Of a DNA stretch of 64,000 nt, positions 34,146 to 43,459 are shown piece by piece. The notes under the pieces are model-generated. The model searched no databases. It was not told the DNA's origin and saw nothing but the letters and a program-made list of their open reading frames with translations. Numbering within the stretch: the first letter of the stretch is position 1; every line of letters starts with the position of its first letter. Both the position numbers and the translations under genes were made by a program. The stretch is from Butyrivibrio sp. VCD2006 (lineage in GTDB: Bacteria > Bacillota > Clostridia > Lachnospirales > Lachnospiraceae): contig NZ_AUIX01000016.1 in the NCBI RefSeq assembly GCF_000423925.1, positions 84,818-148,817 on the forward strand, written 5' to 3'.

Positions 34146-35924
34146 TTAACCATTCAAAACAATCTTTGCTCTTGATAGCTCTTCCAGGGTGCGTTTTCCT
34201 TCCAGAGTAAAATTCCATCGCTCCGGCGCATCTCCCGGCATATCCGACAATTTCTTTTCATAGCCGGATTTTTTTATGTCATAGAGAATGTCATGCATAG
34301 CCTTTTCACGTTCATCTTTCGTATTTACCTTAACAAGGTTAGTGTTGAAAAGCTCTGCGACCTCTCTTTGCTCAGCTTCGTCGGTAAAATGATTCATGAC
34401 CTTAGCCGGATCAAAGCTTCCGTCATCCAGTCCCTTCCACATCTCATCCGCGATACCACGGTACATCTCATCTGCAAAATCCTGAGGGCTTATCCATTTT
34501 TTGACTGATGAAAAAACTCCGGGCTCATCAGCAAGCCATGTAATAAGGAGTCTTTGCGGCTTCCTTGAAGGATCTTCTTTGACAGCCGCTCCCTGTCTCT
34601 GTATTTTGGGCTTTTCCGTCTTAGCTACGATTCCGCCCTCAGCAGCAATTCCTGCCACCAGTTTATGCAAATCATCAGCGCTTATCATGTAGCGCTGTGC
34701 TACCGCCTCAAGATAATTCTCACGTTCAACGGCCTCAGTGAATTCACAAAGTTTTTTCCCGATATATCTGTGGAACTCTGTCTTCTCAGCCGGATCGCTC
34801 ATATCGAATTCTTTTTCTTTAACTGATATTTCAAAAAAGAATGGATTTTCAGCCTTCCTGATTCTCTCTTCAAAGGCTTCCCTTCCTTCATTTTTTATAA
34901 ATTCATCAGGGTCCTTGTAGGGCTTTAAATTAAGGACTTTTCCTTTAAGTCCCGCACCCTTAAGTATCTCAATGCCTCTCAGCGCGGCGCTGGTACCGGC
35001 CCCGTCACTATCATAGGACAGAATTACCAGATCGGTATACCGCTTAAGAAGGCTTGCCTGCTGCGAAGTAAATGCTGTTCCAAGTGAAGCCACAGCCATT
35101 GAAAATCCCGCCTGATGCATCGCTATAACATCCATATAGCCTTCGCAGATAATGATGTAACCCGCTCTTGCATTTTTCGCATAATTAAGACCAAACAGAT
35201 TCCTGCTCTTATCAAAGATCATGGTCTCAGGCGAGTTCAGATACTTGGGTTTACCATCTCCCATAACTCTTCCGCCAAAGCCTATAACCTTGGAATTGGC
35301 ATCGAGTATCGGGAACATAACCCTGTTCCAGAACTTATCGTGGGTACCGTACTTCTCATCATGAGATGCAAGCCCCGCCTCGATTATCAAGGCATCGCTA
35401 TAGCCCTTACTTCGCAAATATCTCACAAGGTCATCACTGGTGACGTTGGAGTATCCAAGACCAAACTTTTTAATAGTCTCATCGGAAAGGGCTCTGTCCC
35501 TAAAGTACCTCAGCCCTTTCTCCCCTGCAGGAGACTTAAGCTGGTAAACATAGTACTTTGCGGCTTCCTTATTTATGTCAAGCAAGGTCTGCCTTTTATC
35601 ACGCATCTTCTTTGCCTGGGGAGATTCATCCTCCTCAGGGAGCTTGACTCCTGCTCTGTCAGCCAGAGTCTTCATAGCTTCGCCAAATGTTAAGTTGTCG
35701 TATTTCATCAAAAACGAAAAGACGTTTCCACCCACTCTGCAGCCAAAACAGTAAAACATCTGCTTATTCGGCGATACGCTAAAGGATGGCGACTTTTCAT
35801 TATGAAAAGGACACAGTCCCACGTAGTTGGCACCTGCTCGCTTCAGGCTCACATACTGCCCTATGACATCAACGATGTCGTTGCGGGATCTGACCTCCTC
35901 AATGATCTCATCCGAATATCTCAT
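34146..35924 (-). CDS. dnaG: DNA primase DnaG
   Basis: A 592-residue primase that makes RNA primers at the replication fork. The N-terminal CHC2 zinc finger (CPFHNEKSPSFSVSPNKQ, then YCFGC), the RNA polymerase domain, the TOPRIM motifs (IICEGYMDVIAMHQ; VILSYDSDGAGTSAA) and a helicase-binding C-terminal region are all present. It ends 22 bases before rpoD and starts 51 bases after dgt. Confidence 0.97.
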   Translation of the reverse strand: MRYSDEIIEEVRSRNDIVDVIGQYVSLKRAGANYVGLCPFHNEKSPSFSVSPNKQMFYCFGCRVGGNVFSFLMKYDNLTFGEAMKTLADRAGVKLPEEDESPQAKKMRDKRQTLLDINKEAAKYYVYQLKSPAGEKGLRYFRDRALSDETIKKFGLGYSNVTSDDLVRYLRSKGYSDALIIEAGLASHDEKYGTHDKFWNRVMFPILDANSKVIGFGGRVMGDGKPKYLNSPETMIFDKSRNLFGLNYAKNARAGYIIICEGYMDVIAMHQAGFSMAVASLGTAFTSQQASLLKRYTDLVILSYDSDGAGTSAALRGIEILKGAGLKGKVLNLKPYKDPDEFIKNEGREAFEERIRKAENPFFFEISVKEKEFDMSDPAEKTEFHRYIGKKLCEFTEAVERENYLEAVAQRYMISADDLHKLVAGIAAEGGIVAKTEKPKIQRQGAAVKEDPSRKPQRLLITWLADEPGVFSSVKKWISPQDFADEMYRGIADEMWKGLDDGSFDPAKVMNHFTDEAEQREVAELFNTNLVKVNTKDEREKAMHDILYDIKKSGYEKKLSDMPGDAPERWNFTLEGKRTLEELSRAKIVLNG

Positions 35925-35975
35925 ATAGTATCCTTTAAGTAAAATTCATCTCCGCGAGCCACACAGAAAATTAAA

Positions 35976-36980
35976 TCAGAGTACATTCCAGCTCTTTGGC
36001 ACGAAGCCCTCCTGGAATCTGGCAATCGCGAAACGGTCTGTCATTGAACTTATGTGATCACATACAAGCTTCTCTTTAGGCTGTGAATCCATAAGCTTTT
36101 TGAGGTATTCAGGCAATAACTCTTCATGATCCATGTAGTACTGATACAGTATCTGGATCAGATTCTCCGCCTTCCCTTCCTGGTTCTTAGCCACAGGATT
36201 GGTATATACATTTTCAAACATGAAAGCACGAAGTGCCATAAGTGCATCATGCACTTCTTCAGACATGAGAATATCGTTGTGGCCTGTGCTGGCCTCCACA
36301 ATATCATGGATAAAAGTATCAAGCCATTCGCGATTAGTGTGTCCTATCACTTTACATATAGATTCGGGCACATCTGATTCCTTAAGTATTCCTCCGCGTA
36401 TGGCATCATCCATATCATGATGAATATAGGCGATCTTATCAGAGAGACGCACTACTCTGCCTTCAAGTGTTATCGGTGTGGTATTCATCTCATGATTGAG
36501 AATCCCATCCCTTACTTCGAAGGTAAGATTGAGTCCCTGTCCTTCCTTCTCCAGAAGCTCAACTGTCCTAAGGCTCTGTTCGTTATGTTTAAAACCATAA
36601 GGGCATATAGCATTAAGAGCTCTCTCTCCTGCATGGCCAAAAGGCGTGTGGCCCAGATCGTGGCCAAACGCGATAGCCTCAGCAAGATCTTCATTGAGCT
36701 TCAATGCTCTTGCGATAGTTCTGGCATTTTGGGAAACCTCCAGGGTGTGAGTCATCCTGGTCCGGTAGTGGTCACCGTCAGGTGTCAGGAAAACCTGCGT
36801 TTTATCCTTGAGCCTTCTGAAAGATTTAGAATAAAGGATTCTGTCCCTATCTCTCTGAAAACAAGGCCTGATATCACAAGGTTCCTCCTCCGTTTTCCTC
36901 CCCCGCGAGTTCATGCTCAGGGTTGCATATGGACTTAAGTTAAGTCTCTCTCTGTTTTCTAAGCTTTCTCGTATTTTCAC
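35976..36980 (-). CDS. dgt: Deoxyguanosinetriphosphate triphosphohydrolase family protein
   Basis: A 334-residue HD-domain enzyme that hydrolyses dGTP or other dNTPs to nucleoside and triphosphate. The HD metal site is visible: RTHTLEV-type MTHTLEVSQ, FGHDLGHTPFGHAGE, and YIHHDMDDA. It begins near DIRPCFQRDRDRILYSKSFR, typical of the family. First gene of the dgt-dnaG-rpoD-trmK run. Confidence 0.92.
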   Translation of the reverse strand: MKIRESLENRERLNLSPYATLSMNSRGRKTEEEPCDIRPCFQRDRDRILYSKSFRRLKDKTQVFLTPDGDHYRTRMTHTLEVSQNARTIARALKLNEDLAEAIAFGHDLGHTPFGHAGERALNAICPYGFKHNEQSLRTVELLEKEGQGLNLTFEVRDGILNHEMNTTPITLEGRVVRLSDKIAYIHHDMDDAIRGGILKESDVPESICKVIGHTNREWLDTFIHDIVEASTGHNDILMSEEVHDALMALRAFMFENVYTNPVAKNQEGKAENLIQILYQYYMDHEELLPEYLKKLMDSQPKEKLVCDHISSMTDRFAIARFQEGFVPKSWNVL

Positions 36981-37080
36981 GCTAAAAACTCCTCACTTTA
37001 GTTATATTCTGCAGGTTTTCGTGATTTCCTTTTTCAATTTGTGATTATTTTGATGGATTAGTAATTTTGCTTATTAGTCT

Positions 37081-37316
37081 CCCCTCATCCGCCTGCTTCG
37101 CAGGCACCTTCCCCCCAAGGGGAAGGCTCTAAAATAATATCATCCTCATAGGGGAAGGCTCTAAAATAATATACATCCTCATAGGGGAAGGCTCTAAAAT
37201 AATATACATCCTCATAGGGGAAGGCTTTAAATTTGTCTACGCTCTGCTTCAGTCAGCACAAAGGGGAAGGCTTAAATTTGTCTACGCTCTGCTTTAGTCA
37301 GCACAAAGGGGAAGGC
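37081..37316. repeat. Two-hairpin intergenic repeat, copy 3, with anchored tandem expansion
   Basis: Core at 37081-37128: CCCTCATCC, stem GCCTGC/GCAGGC (37091-37105), stem CCTTCCCC/GGGGAAGG (37107-37126). GGGGAAGGC then recurs at 37151, 37184, 37217, 37263 and 37308. Between anchors are three near-identical A/T-rich segments (period 32-33), then two near-identical segments of another sequence (period 45-46, TCTACGCTCTGCTT...). Together with flanks it occupies the 388-base gap 36981-37368. Confidence 0.88.
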
Positions 37317-37333
37317 AAAGAAATAAAAAGAAC

Positions 37334-37363
37334 AGGCTGCTGCCATAAAAATGACAACAGCCT
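37334..37363 (-). terminator. Terminator after the 101-residue gene
   Basis: On the minus strand AGGCTGTTG (37355-37363) pairs with CAGCAGCCT (37334-37342), one wobble, followed by GTTCTTTTTATTT. Confidence 0.7.
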
Positions 37364-37368
37364 TAAGT

Positions 37369-37674
37369 TTAGTCCCACTTTCCGGTCTCGTATTTTTCGT
37401 TTATCCAGGCGATGGCAGCATCGAACCCCTCCTCAGAAATCTCAAATTTCTCAGAAACTTTTTTCTCCTCCTCGGTATCAAAATAGCTATAGGGTTCAGG
37501 CCATACGGTGGCCATGAGTCTGGCATCGGGATTCCTCTCATCAACAGGCGTGAAAACCACATTTTCAAGGGGTTCTCTTGCAAGCCGATAGCGCATTCCC
37601 TTGTAGCTTCCAAAGAATGCTTCGCCATACTCATAATGTTTCAGGTTAAAAAATACTTTTTTCTCAATCTGCAT
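37369..37674 (-). CDS. Conserved-looking small protein of unknown function
   Basis: A 101-residue acidic, aromatic-rich protein with no membrane segment and no family that I can name. Notable stretches are YEYGEAFFGSYKGMRYRLAR and ATVWPEPYSYFDTEEEKK, with a helical C-terminus. It follows the DUF6465-like gene by 32 bases in the same direction and is followed by a terminator, so it is expressed as the last gene of a small operon. Confidence 0.6.
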   Translation of the reverse strand: MQIEKKVFFNLKHYEYGEAFFGSYKGMRYRLAREPLENVVFTPVDERNPDARLMATVWPEPYSYFDTEEEKKVSEKFEISEEGFDAAIAWINEKYETGKWD

Positions 37675-37706
37675 AAATTCTCCGAAAGTTTACCAGGTAA
37701 TTACTA

Positions 37707-38219
37707 TTAGTAAACAAACTTTCCAGTATCCTTGTGGTTAACCACATAATACGCAGTATTTTCTTCGGGCTTTAAATATATCTGAAGCTCCTTGATATCA
37801 GAGACCTTATGTCCCAGTGACACGTACTGCTCACGGATCTTATCAGCAATATCCTCAGTTCTTACTTCATAATCCATGTATTGGATGAAAAACTCGGTTT
37901 TCGCGCTCTTCTTTGCTGCGCTCTCGGAAAGGTCCTTCGTTGCAGCCTTCACAACATCTGCTGCTTTCTCGCTCTGCTCCTTAATAACCTTTGTAGCGGG
38001 AGCTGTTCTCTTCTTAACCTCCTTTATAACCGGGTCTGCCTTCTCGATAACATCCTTAAGAACAGGAGCACTTTTCTCCTTTACCTCATCAAAAACAGGC
38101 TCTGCCTTCTCTTTTGCTTTCTCCAGATAGGGCTCTGCTTTTTCCACATAAGGCTTTGCTGCCTCAGATACATTTTTAGCAAGGTCAATAATCTTGTCAG
38201 TAGTTTTCTTTGATGCCAT
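37707..38219 (-). CDS. DUF6465-like protein with Lys/Glu/Pro coiled N-terminus
   Basis: A 170-residue protein. Residues 1-105 repeat an 11-residue pattern of charged helix (KAEPYLEKAKE, EKADPVIKEVK), like apolipoprotein/LEA-type helices. The C-terminal 60 residues (TEFFIQYMDYEVRTEDIADK, LQIYLKPEENTAYYVVN) match what I recall as DUF6465 of Lachnospiraceae. No function is known; the Tyr-rich tail may bind DNA or phospholipid by analogy, but this is not shown. ATG follows GGAGGATATG. Confidence 0.7.
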   Translation of the reverse strand: MASKKTTDKIIDLAKNVSEAAKPYVEKAEPYLEKAKEKAEPVFDEVKEKSAPVLKDVIEKADPVIKEVKKRTAPATKVIKEQSEKAADVVKAATKDLSESAAKKSAKTEFFIQYMDYEVRTEDIADKIREQYVSLGHKVSDIKELQIYLKPEENTAYYVVNHKDTGKFVY

Positions 38220-38299
38220 TTTTCATATCCTCCTTCCCATTACATGGGTAACATAATCGTTATGCTGCAAAACTTACACTCGGGCGCTAATAAAACAGA

Positions 38300-38710
38300 T
38301 CACCTGAATTTGTTCATAAAGTTGGCGAAAGGTCCCACCGCGTCCTGAAGATCCTGAATAGCCTTATTAAGACCATCAAAATCAACCTTCGACATCTTGT
38401 CCAGTGAGTCTGTAATAGCCTCACTGTTTTCATTTATAAGATTGTTCATGTTGTCTCCGATGCCCTGAAGCTCCTTCGCAGTCTTATCCATCTCAGCGAT
38501 CAGATCATTAGTGTTGCTAAGAGTATCTTCAGCTGCGATCGCTACATCATTGATCTTATTAACTGTTGTTACTGCGGTAGGTACGATCATATATGCGGAT
38601 ATTCCAACCACTAAAAAGATTCCCACCATACAGTATGCGCATATTCTGTGAAACATAAGACTTTTCTTGGAATTCTCGGATAGTTTTTTTAAGAGCTCAT
38701 CATTTTCCAT
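38300..38710 (-). CDS. Single-pass membrane protein with coiled-coil domain
   Basis: A 136-residue protein. After a Lys/Ser-rich start, one membrane helix (about 25-45, MVGIFLVVGISAYMIVP) is followed by an extracytoplasmic helical domain with heptad-like spacing (VNKINDVAIAAEDTL, LNKAIQDLQDAV). It resembles the membrane-proximal part of chemoreceptors or MCE-like helices but has no signalling domain. It lies upstream of the DUF6465-like gene (80-base gap). The 231-base gap 38711-38941 to the divergent chemoreceptor holds only A/T-rich promoter-like DNA. Confidence 0.65.
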   Translation of the reverse strand: MENDELLKKLSENSKKSLMFHRICAYCMVGIFLVVGISAYMIVPTAVTTVNKINDVAIAAEDTLSNTNDLIAEMDKTAKELQGIGDNMNNLINENSEAITDSLDKMSKVDFDGLNKAIQDLQDAVGPFANFMNKFR

Positions 38711-38941
38711 TTGTAAGTTCCCCCTTTACAAATATGACCAGCGTAAGAATCGCTGTTTTATCTAAAAGTATATTCTTTTATCGCTCAACTTTCAATTGAA
38801 TTTCTTTATCTGTTTGCCCTTTTTTTCGTAATTTTTTATGCAAATTTAAGGATATCATAATCATTTTTTTTATGTATGTATGATACTTTTATTATGATAT
38901 ATAGTTTATATTAATTATCCTTATTCCGTAAGGAGGATGCT

Positions 38942-40939
38942 ATGAGCGAAAAGACTGTAAAGGTCCGTAGAAGCGGCAAAATAAGGAACAGACTTCTGAT
39001 TTTCATTGTTCCTATCGTAGTTTTAATGATTGTTGCCCTGGTTATGATAGCAACCACCCTCTCAAAAAAGAGACTGACTGAGCTATCGACTGCACATCTT
39101 GACTCCTCTATCTCTAATCAGGGAGATAATATTGAGTCATGGCTCGAAGATAATCTGCAGTTTTTCTCAACCGCAAAGCTTGCCATCGAGGGCATGAATC
39201 CCAATGAAGAAGAGCTTCAAAAGCTTCTTGACTCCTTCTATGGAGCAAACAAGAACTCTCCTGAAGGTCTTCATATAGGCACGGCAGCAGGGGAATTTTT
39301 AAAGCCGACTGAATCCACTCTGGAGATGAGTGATCCTTTAAATTCAGAATGGTACAAGCAAGGCATTACCCGTGTGAATATGCAATATGGAACATCATAT
39401 ACAAATGCTGAAGGCATCAAAGTTATAAGTGCCTCCGGTATTGTTCAGTATGGCGATGATTCAATAAAGGTAATTGCTGCCGATGTTACCCTTGATAAAA
39501 TAAGCAGTATTGTAAACTCGGGTGTCAAGATGGATAAAGCATTTTCCTATCTTATCGACACAAATGACAATACCATTCTCGCCCACAGAGAAAAGGACAT
39601 GGTCGGAGCCACCTTGAGCACAAGCGACAGTAGCGTACTTAGAAGCGGCGTTGCACAGGCAATAAACGACGGTGATTATTCAACCAGACAGATCGGACCA
39701 TATTATGTAGCCTTCAGGCAGATTGCCGGAACCGACTGGGTTCTTGTTTCTTACATCGCTGAAGATACTATCATGGCTACAGTCCAGGAGCTTGGTAATT
39801 ATCTTATTATCGCCGGTTTAATAGCTGTCATAGTAATCGTAATTATCCTTCTTGTAGTTGTAAGCAGAGTTATCGCTCCTCTCGCAGGCATTACCAGAAG
39901 CATCCATGCAATGAGCGAAGGTGATTTCACTATTGAAGTAAAACAGGAAAGTAACGACGAGATCGGTGCCATGGGTGGAAGGATTGCTGAGTTTGTTGAA
40001 AGCATGAGACACATGCTCTCAAGTATCAGCGAGGAATCAGAAAAGCTCAAACAGGAATCCGAGACCAGTGATGCCGTATCAAGGGATATGCAGGATGCAT
40101 CACAATCTCAGGCAGAAGCTATGCAGCAGCTGAACGACACAGTTGATCAGCTTGCCGTTGCCGTAGGTGATATCGCTCAGAATGCTACCACTCTTGCATC
40201 AGTTGTATCTTCTACCCGTGAGAATTCCGAGAAGGCCGATGACAGTATGAAGGAGACCGTAAAAATCTCCCAGAAGGGCCGCAATGATATGGAAAAGCTT
40301 TCACATGCTATGGACGGAATTCAAACCGCCAACAGCAAGCTTGTTGATTCTATCAACGAGGTAGGAAAAGCTTCTGAAGAAATTACAAACATTGTCAGCA
40401 TGATCGGTGAAATCGCAGAGGAAACAAATCTCCTGTCACTTAATGCTTCAATTGAGGCTGCGAGAGCAGGTGAAGCCGGTAAGGGCTTTGCAGTCGTTGC
40501 TACTCAGATTGGAAAACTGGCTCAGACAAGTTCCGAAAGTGCCACAAACATCTCCAACCTGATTGCTGAAGTTCACAGACTTATCGATGAAGCCGTAGGA
40601 CAGGCCAATGCCAGTGCTGAAAGTATCGAAAAGAACAGCGAGCTCATACATGTAGCGGTAGAAACTTTTGATCAGATTTATGAAAATATCCAGGCATCCA
40701 ATGACTGCATCGAAGAGATGATCCGTGATGTAGATAAAGTTAATGACGTAGCAACCAACGTAGCTGCCATTTCCGAGGAGCAGGCAGCCAGCGCCGATGA
40801 GATACTGGCAACCTCACAGAACATGGTTGAACAGGCCAAGACCATTTCAAGGAACAGTGAAGATGTGGCAAACAACTCACACGAGCTTGCAAACACATCC
40901 GAAACTCTTACTTCTCATGTTCAGAAATTCAAGATTTAA
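38942..40939 (+). CDS. Methyl-accepting chemotaxis protein with dCache sensor
   Basis: A 665-residue transmembrane chemoreceptor. TM1 (about 15-38, [20 protein letters not shown]) and TM2 (about 283-305) enclose a double-Cache-like extracellular domain (e.g. [34 protein letters not shown]). HAMP follows ([13 protein letters not shown]), then the cytoplasmic hairpin with tip [20 protein letters not shown]. No C-terminal CheR pentapeptide. Start ATG follows AAGGAGGATGCT. The sugar-binding lipoprotein gene begins 14 bases downstream. Confidence 0.94.
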   Translation: MSEKTVKVRRSGKIRNRLLIFIVPIVVLMIVALVMIATTLSKKRLTELSTAHLDSSISNQGDNIESWLEDNLQFFSTAKLAIEGMNPNEEELQKLLDSFYGANKNSPEGLHIGTAAGEFLKPTESTLEMSDPLNSEWYKQGITRVNMQYGTSYTNAEGIKVISASGIVQYGDDSIKVIAADVTLDKISSIVNSGVKMDKAFSYLIDTNDNTILAHREKDMVGATLSTSDSSVLRSGVAQAINDGDYSTRQIGPYYVAFRQIAGTDWVLVSYIAEDTIMATVQELGNYLIIAGLIAVIVIVIILLVVVSRVIAPLAGITRSIHAMSEGDFTIEVKQESNDEIGAMGGRIAEFVESMRHMLSSISEESEKLKQESETSDAVSRDMQDASQSQAEAMQQLNDTVDQLAVAVGDIAQNATTLASVVSSTRENSEKADDSMKETVKISQKGRNDMEKLSHAMDGIQTANSKLVDSINEVGKASEEITNIVSMIGEIAEETNLLSLNASIEAARAGEAGKGFAVVATQIGKLAQTSSESATNISNLIAEVHRLIDEAVGQANASAESIEKNSELIHVAVETFDQIYENIQASNDCIEEMIRDVDKVNDVATNVAAISEEQAASADEILATSQNMVEQAKTISRNSEDVANNSHELANTSETLTSHVQKFKI

Positions 40940-40953
40940 GAGGAGGTCTTATC

Positions 40954-41949
40954 GTGAAGAAAAATCTATTTGTTAAATTGCTAAGTGTTGTTGCAGTAGC
41001 TCTATTGACATTCTCTTCAATAGCGGGCTGCGCAAATGGCTCTACCTCCTCTTCTGGCGGAGGCGCCACCAAGGTTCTGTGGATAATTACTGATACGGAT
41101 GATACCTTCCGTAAAGCTCTGTCGGATTCAATCGTGTCGCAGGCATCTGCTCTGGGAGTATCACTCGACATGGTTGAGACCGCCGGTTCCATTGATACAG
41201 AGCTTGAGCTGATATCCACAGCAAAATCAAAGGGTTACAGTGCAATTATCTGTCGTCCGGCCGATAATGCGACTGCTCTTCAGCTGAATGTTACAGCAGA
41301 GGATATTCCTATAATCTATGTAAACAATCAGCCCTCTGATGATCATCTTACAGCAGACAAATTCATATATGTCGGCTCAGATGAGCAGCAGGCCGGTCAG
41401 TACCAGGCAGAATATGTTGTGAGCAAGTTGGGAAAAGGCAGTATGAATGTGATCATCTTCGAAGGTGAAAAGGGCCATTCCGCTACCATAAACAGAACGC
41501 TGGCTGTTAAGAAGACTCTTAAAGCTAACGGAGTTAATGCCAATTATGTTTTTGTAGATTATGCAAACTGGACAGATACCGAAGCCGAGAAAGAATTCGA
41601 TATCTTTATGAAAACAGGTCAGAGTGTTGATGCCATCTTCTGCAACAATGACACCATGGCTCTCGGAGCAATTCAGGGCTTAAAGAATTATGGTCTTGAT
41701 TACAGCAAGATTCTCGTATGCGGAGTTGATGCCACAGCTGATGGCTGCGCATCCATAGCAGCAGGCGAGATGTCCTTCACTGTCCTTCAGAACGCTGAGG
41801 GACAGGCTGCAAAAGCCGTCGAAGCAGCTAAGGTACTTGGAAGCGGCGGAACCCTCGATAACATCGAAGGCGCCACCAAAGACCACAAGTACATCTGGGT
41901 CGACTTCGAACCCGTTGACAAATCAAACGTATCCAAGTACATGAAGTAA
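40954..41949 (+). CDS. Sugar-binding lipoprotein (Peripla_BP_4, RbsB-like)
   Basis: A 331-residue extracytoplasmic binding protein. Signal ends at lipobox IAGC (Cys 27), then a Ser/Gly linker. The two-lobed type I fold shows IWIITDTDDTFRKAL-type start, AIICRPADNATALQ and FCNNDTMALGAIQG. Ligand is likely a monosaccharide such as ribose, xylose or galactose. The start is ATG-free: GTG at 40954 after AGAGGAGGTCTTATC. No transporter genes are adjacent; it is paired with the chemoreceptor and followed by a terminator, so its role may be sensing. Confidence 0.88.
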   Translation: MKKNLFVKLLSVVAVALLTFSSIAGCANGSTSSSGGGATKVLWIITDTDDTFRKALSDSIVSQASALGVSLDMVETAGSIDTELELISTAKSKGYSAIICRPADNATALQLNVTAEDIPIIYVNNQPSDDHLTADKFIYVGSDEQQAGQYQAEYVVSKLGKGSMNVIIFEGEKGHSATINRTLAVKKTLKANGVNANYVFVDYANWTDTEAEKEFDIFMKTGQSVDAIFCNNDTMALGAIQGLKNYGLDYSKILVCGVDATADGCASIAAGEMSFTVLQNAEGQAAKAVEAAKVLGSGGTLDNIEGATKDHKYIWVDFEPVDKSNVSKYMK

Positions 41950-41981
41950 CCACCTTGAATAAGGACAAAACACTATAAAAC

Positions 41982-42015
41982 TACGAGGCTGAGAGTATAT
42001 GCTCTCAGCCTCGTA
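41982..42015. terminator. Bidirectional terminator between binding-protein gene and tdk
   Basis: TACGAGGCTGAGAG (41982-41995) pairs perfectly with 42002-42015 around TATATG. The convergent transcripts from 41949 and 42021 both end here; the minus side continues GTTTTATAGTGTTTTG. Confidence 0.85.
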
Positions 42016-42020
42016 TCATT

Positions 42021-42593
42021 TTATACAGTAAGTTTTCCCTTCTTAAAGTGCTTGCGACACAGTGCGATATAACTTTCGTTACCGCCCATAACTACCTGCT
42101 CGCCGTCACGTACAATCCTGCCATCGCAGATACGCGCATTACAGGTTGCCTTCCTGCCGCACCAGCATACCGTTTTAACTTCTTCTATTTTATCTGCAAC
42201 AGCCATAAGTCTTGCTGATCCCGGGAAAAAGTTCTCCTGGAAATCGGTCCTTAGTCCGTAACAGATAACAGGGACCTTATCAAAATCGACGATATCCGAA
42301 AGCAGATCCACCTGCTCGGCTGTGAGGAACTGTGCCTCATCAACTATGATCGCATCGTACTTCTCTATCATCTTATGCTTTCTTCTGTATTCATCAAAAA
42401 AGTCCTCTACAAGCATACACTCAGCCTGAAGACCTATTCTTGATCTTATGACAGTGGCTCCGTCCCTGTTCTCAAGTGCCGGCTTAAGGATGATGGAATT
42501 TTTGCCCCTTTCATGATAATTGTAATTAACCATAAGCGCATTGGCAGTTTTGGATGATCCCATTGCGCCGTATCTGAAATATAGTTGTGCCAT
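42021..42593 (-). CDS. tdk: Thymidine kinase
   Basis: A 190-residue type II thymidine kinase (salvage of thymidine to dTMP). It has the P-loop GAMGSSKTANAL, the DEAQF Walker B (IIVDEAQFL), and the structural zinc site CWCGRKATCNARI with a later LCRKHF. The ATG at 42593 is chosen because GGAGGAGATTAGAA precedes it and type II kinases start MAxLYFRYG; an upstream ATG is within the ribosome site. Confidence 0.95.
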   Translation of the reverse strand: MAQLYFRYGAMGSSKTANALMVNYNYHERGKNSIILKPALENRDGATVIRSRIGLQAECMLVEDFFDEYRRKHKMIEKYDAIIVDEAQFLTAEQVDLLSDIVDFDKVPVICYGLRTDFQENFFPGSARLMAVADKIEEVKTVCWCGRKATCNARICDGRIVRDGEQVVMGGNESYIALCRKHFKKGKLTV

Positions 42594-42733
42594 TTCTAAT
42601 CTCCTCCGCATTATATATTAGCATAATTTTCAGCCTTTTTTTAGAAAAAATAAAGACATTGGACACTGCCAGTACATATGTAATATTTAGAGTATATTTC
42701 AGGATATTACCGCTTGAAAAGGAGGTCAGAATC

Positions 42734-43381
42734 ATGAAGATAATGAAATCAATTATTGCAGCAATACTGGTTTTATTGCTTTCAGGAAATACAGCCCTTG
42801 CAGCTGTAGAAGTAACAGAGCCACAAAGCGAAACAGCAGATATCACCGTTAAATCAACCTATGAATATGCCTCGGAATGGGGCTATAAGTATCTGATTGC
42901 CGTATGTGAAAACAACACCAATCATGATCTTGAAGTCTCCTGGGACACCATCAGCTATGATGCTTCAGGTGGCATTCTGGAAACAGGATCATCCTATAGC
43001 GCCTATGTGGCAGGCGGACAGCTTTTCACACTCTATGCACTATTTCTTAACTCTGCAAATGCTGCTGATTATCAGTACAAGATCAGATATGAGGATGCCT
43101 CATTTATTATGCCCGTTTATAACGACGTAACTCTTGAAGATGAAATCGCATCTAACGGTAAGCTCATCATATCCGCAACCAACAAAAGCAATTATGATAT
43201 AAACACCGTTCAGGCCGCTGTACTTTTCTTCGATGATACAGATAATCTCGTAGGCTTCGAAGACACCTACATCGTAAACAGCAACTACAACGTAGAGGCA
43301 GGAGAAACAGTCGTAAAAGACTTAAATCCTCCCGAAGAATCAAAAAGATACGAAATCTATTACACTGCTTATAGATATTGA
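42734..43381 (+). CDS. Secreted protein of unknown function
   Basis: A 215-residue protein with a signal peptide (KIMKSIIAAILVLLLSGNTALA, cleavage likely after ALA). The mature part appears all-beta with FxxG-like and Asn/Asp-rich loops; stretches YKYLIAVCENNTNHDLEVSW and GKLIISATNKSNYDINTVQA suggest two tandem FxLYD-type or immunoglobulin-like domains. The ATG at 42734 follows AAGGAGGTCAGAATC. Divergent from tdk with 140 bases between; its 3' end faces the GGDEF gene. Confidence 0.7.
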   Translation: MKIMKSIIAAILVLLLSGNTALAAVEVTEPQSETADITVKSTYEYASEWGYKYLIAVCENNTNHDLEVSWDTISYDASGGILETGSSYSAYVAGGQLFTLYALFLNSANAADYQYKIRYEDASFIMPVYNDVTLEDEIASNGKLIISATNKSNYDINTVQAAVLFFDDTDNLVGFEDTYIVNSNYNVEAGETVVKDLNPPEESKRYEIYYTAYRY

Positions 43382-43459
43382 TGAAGGCTGTGTCACAGTT
43401 AACAGTGACAGCCTTGATGAAAACGCACATTTACGGATGGATGTCTATGAGTCAGCCTG

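Noticed and set aside
37119..37316. CRISPR-like repeat-spacer look
   Set aside because: The constant part is only about 9 bases and the spacers are themselves repeated; no cas genes are present.
37233..37517. A frame with a duplicated STLCFSQHKGEG unit
   Set aside because: It is made by the tandem repeat tail and the reverse of the 101-residue gene; no ribosome site or family support.
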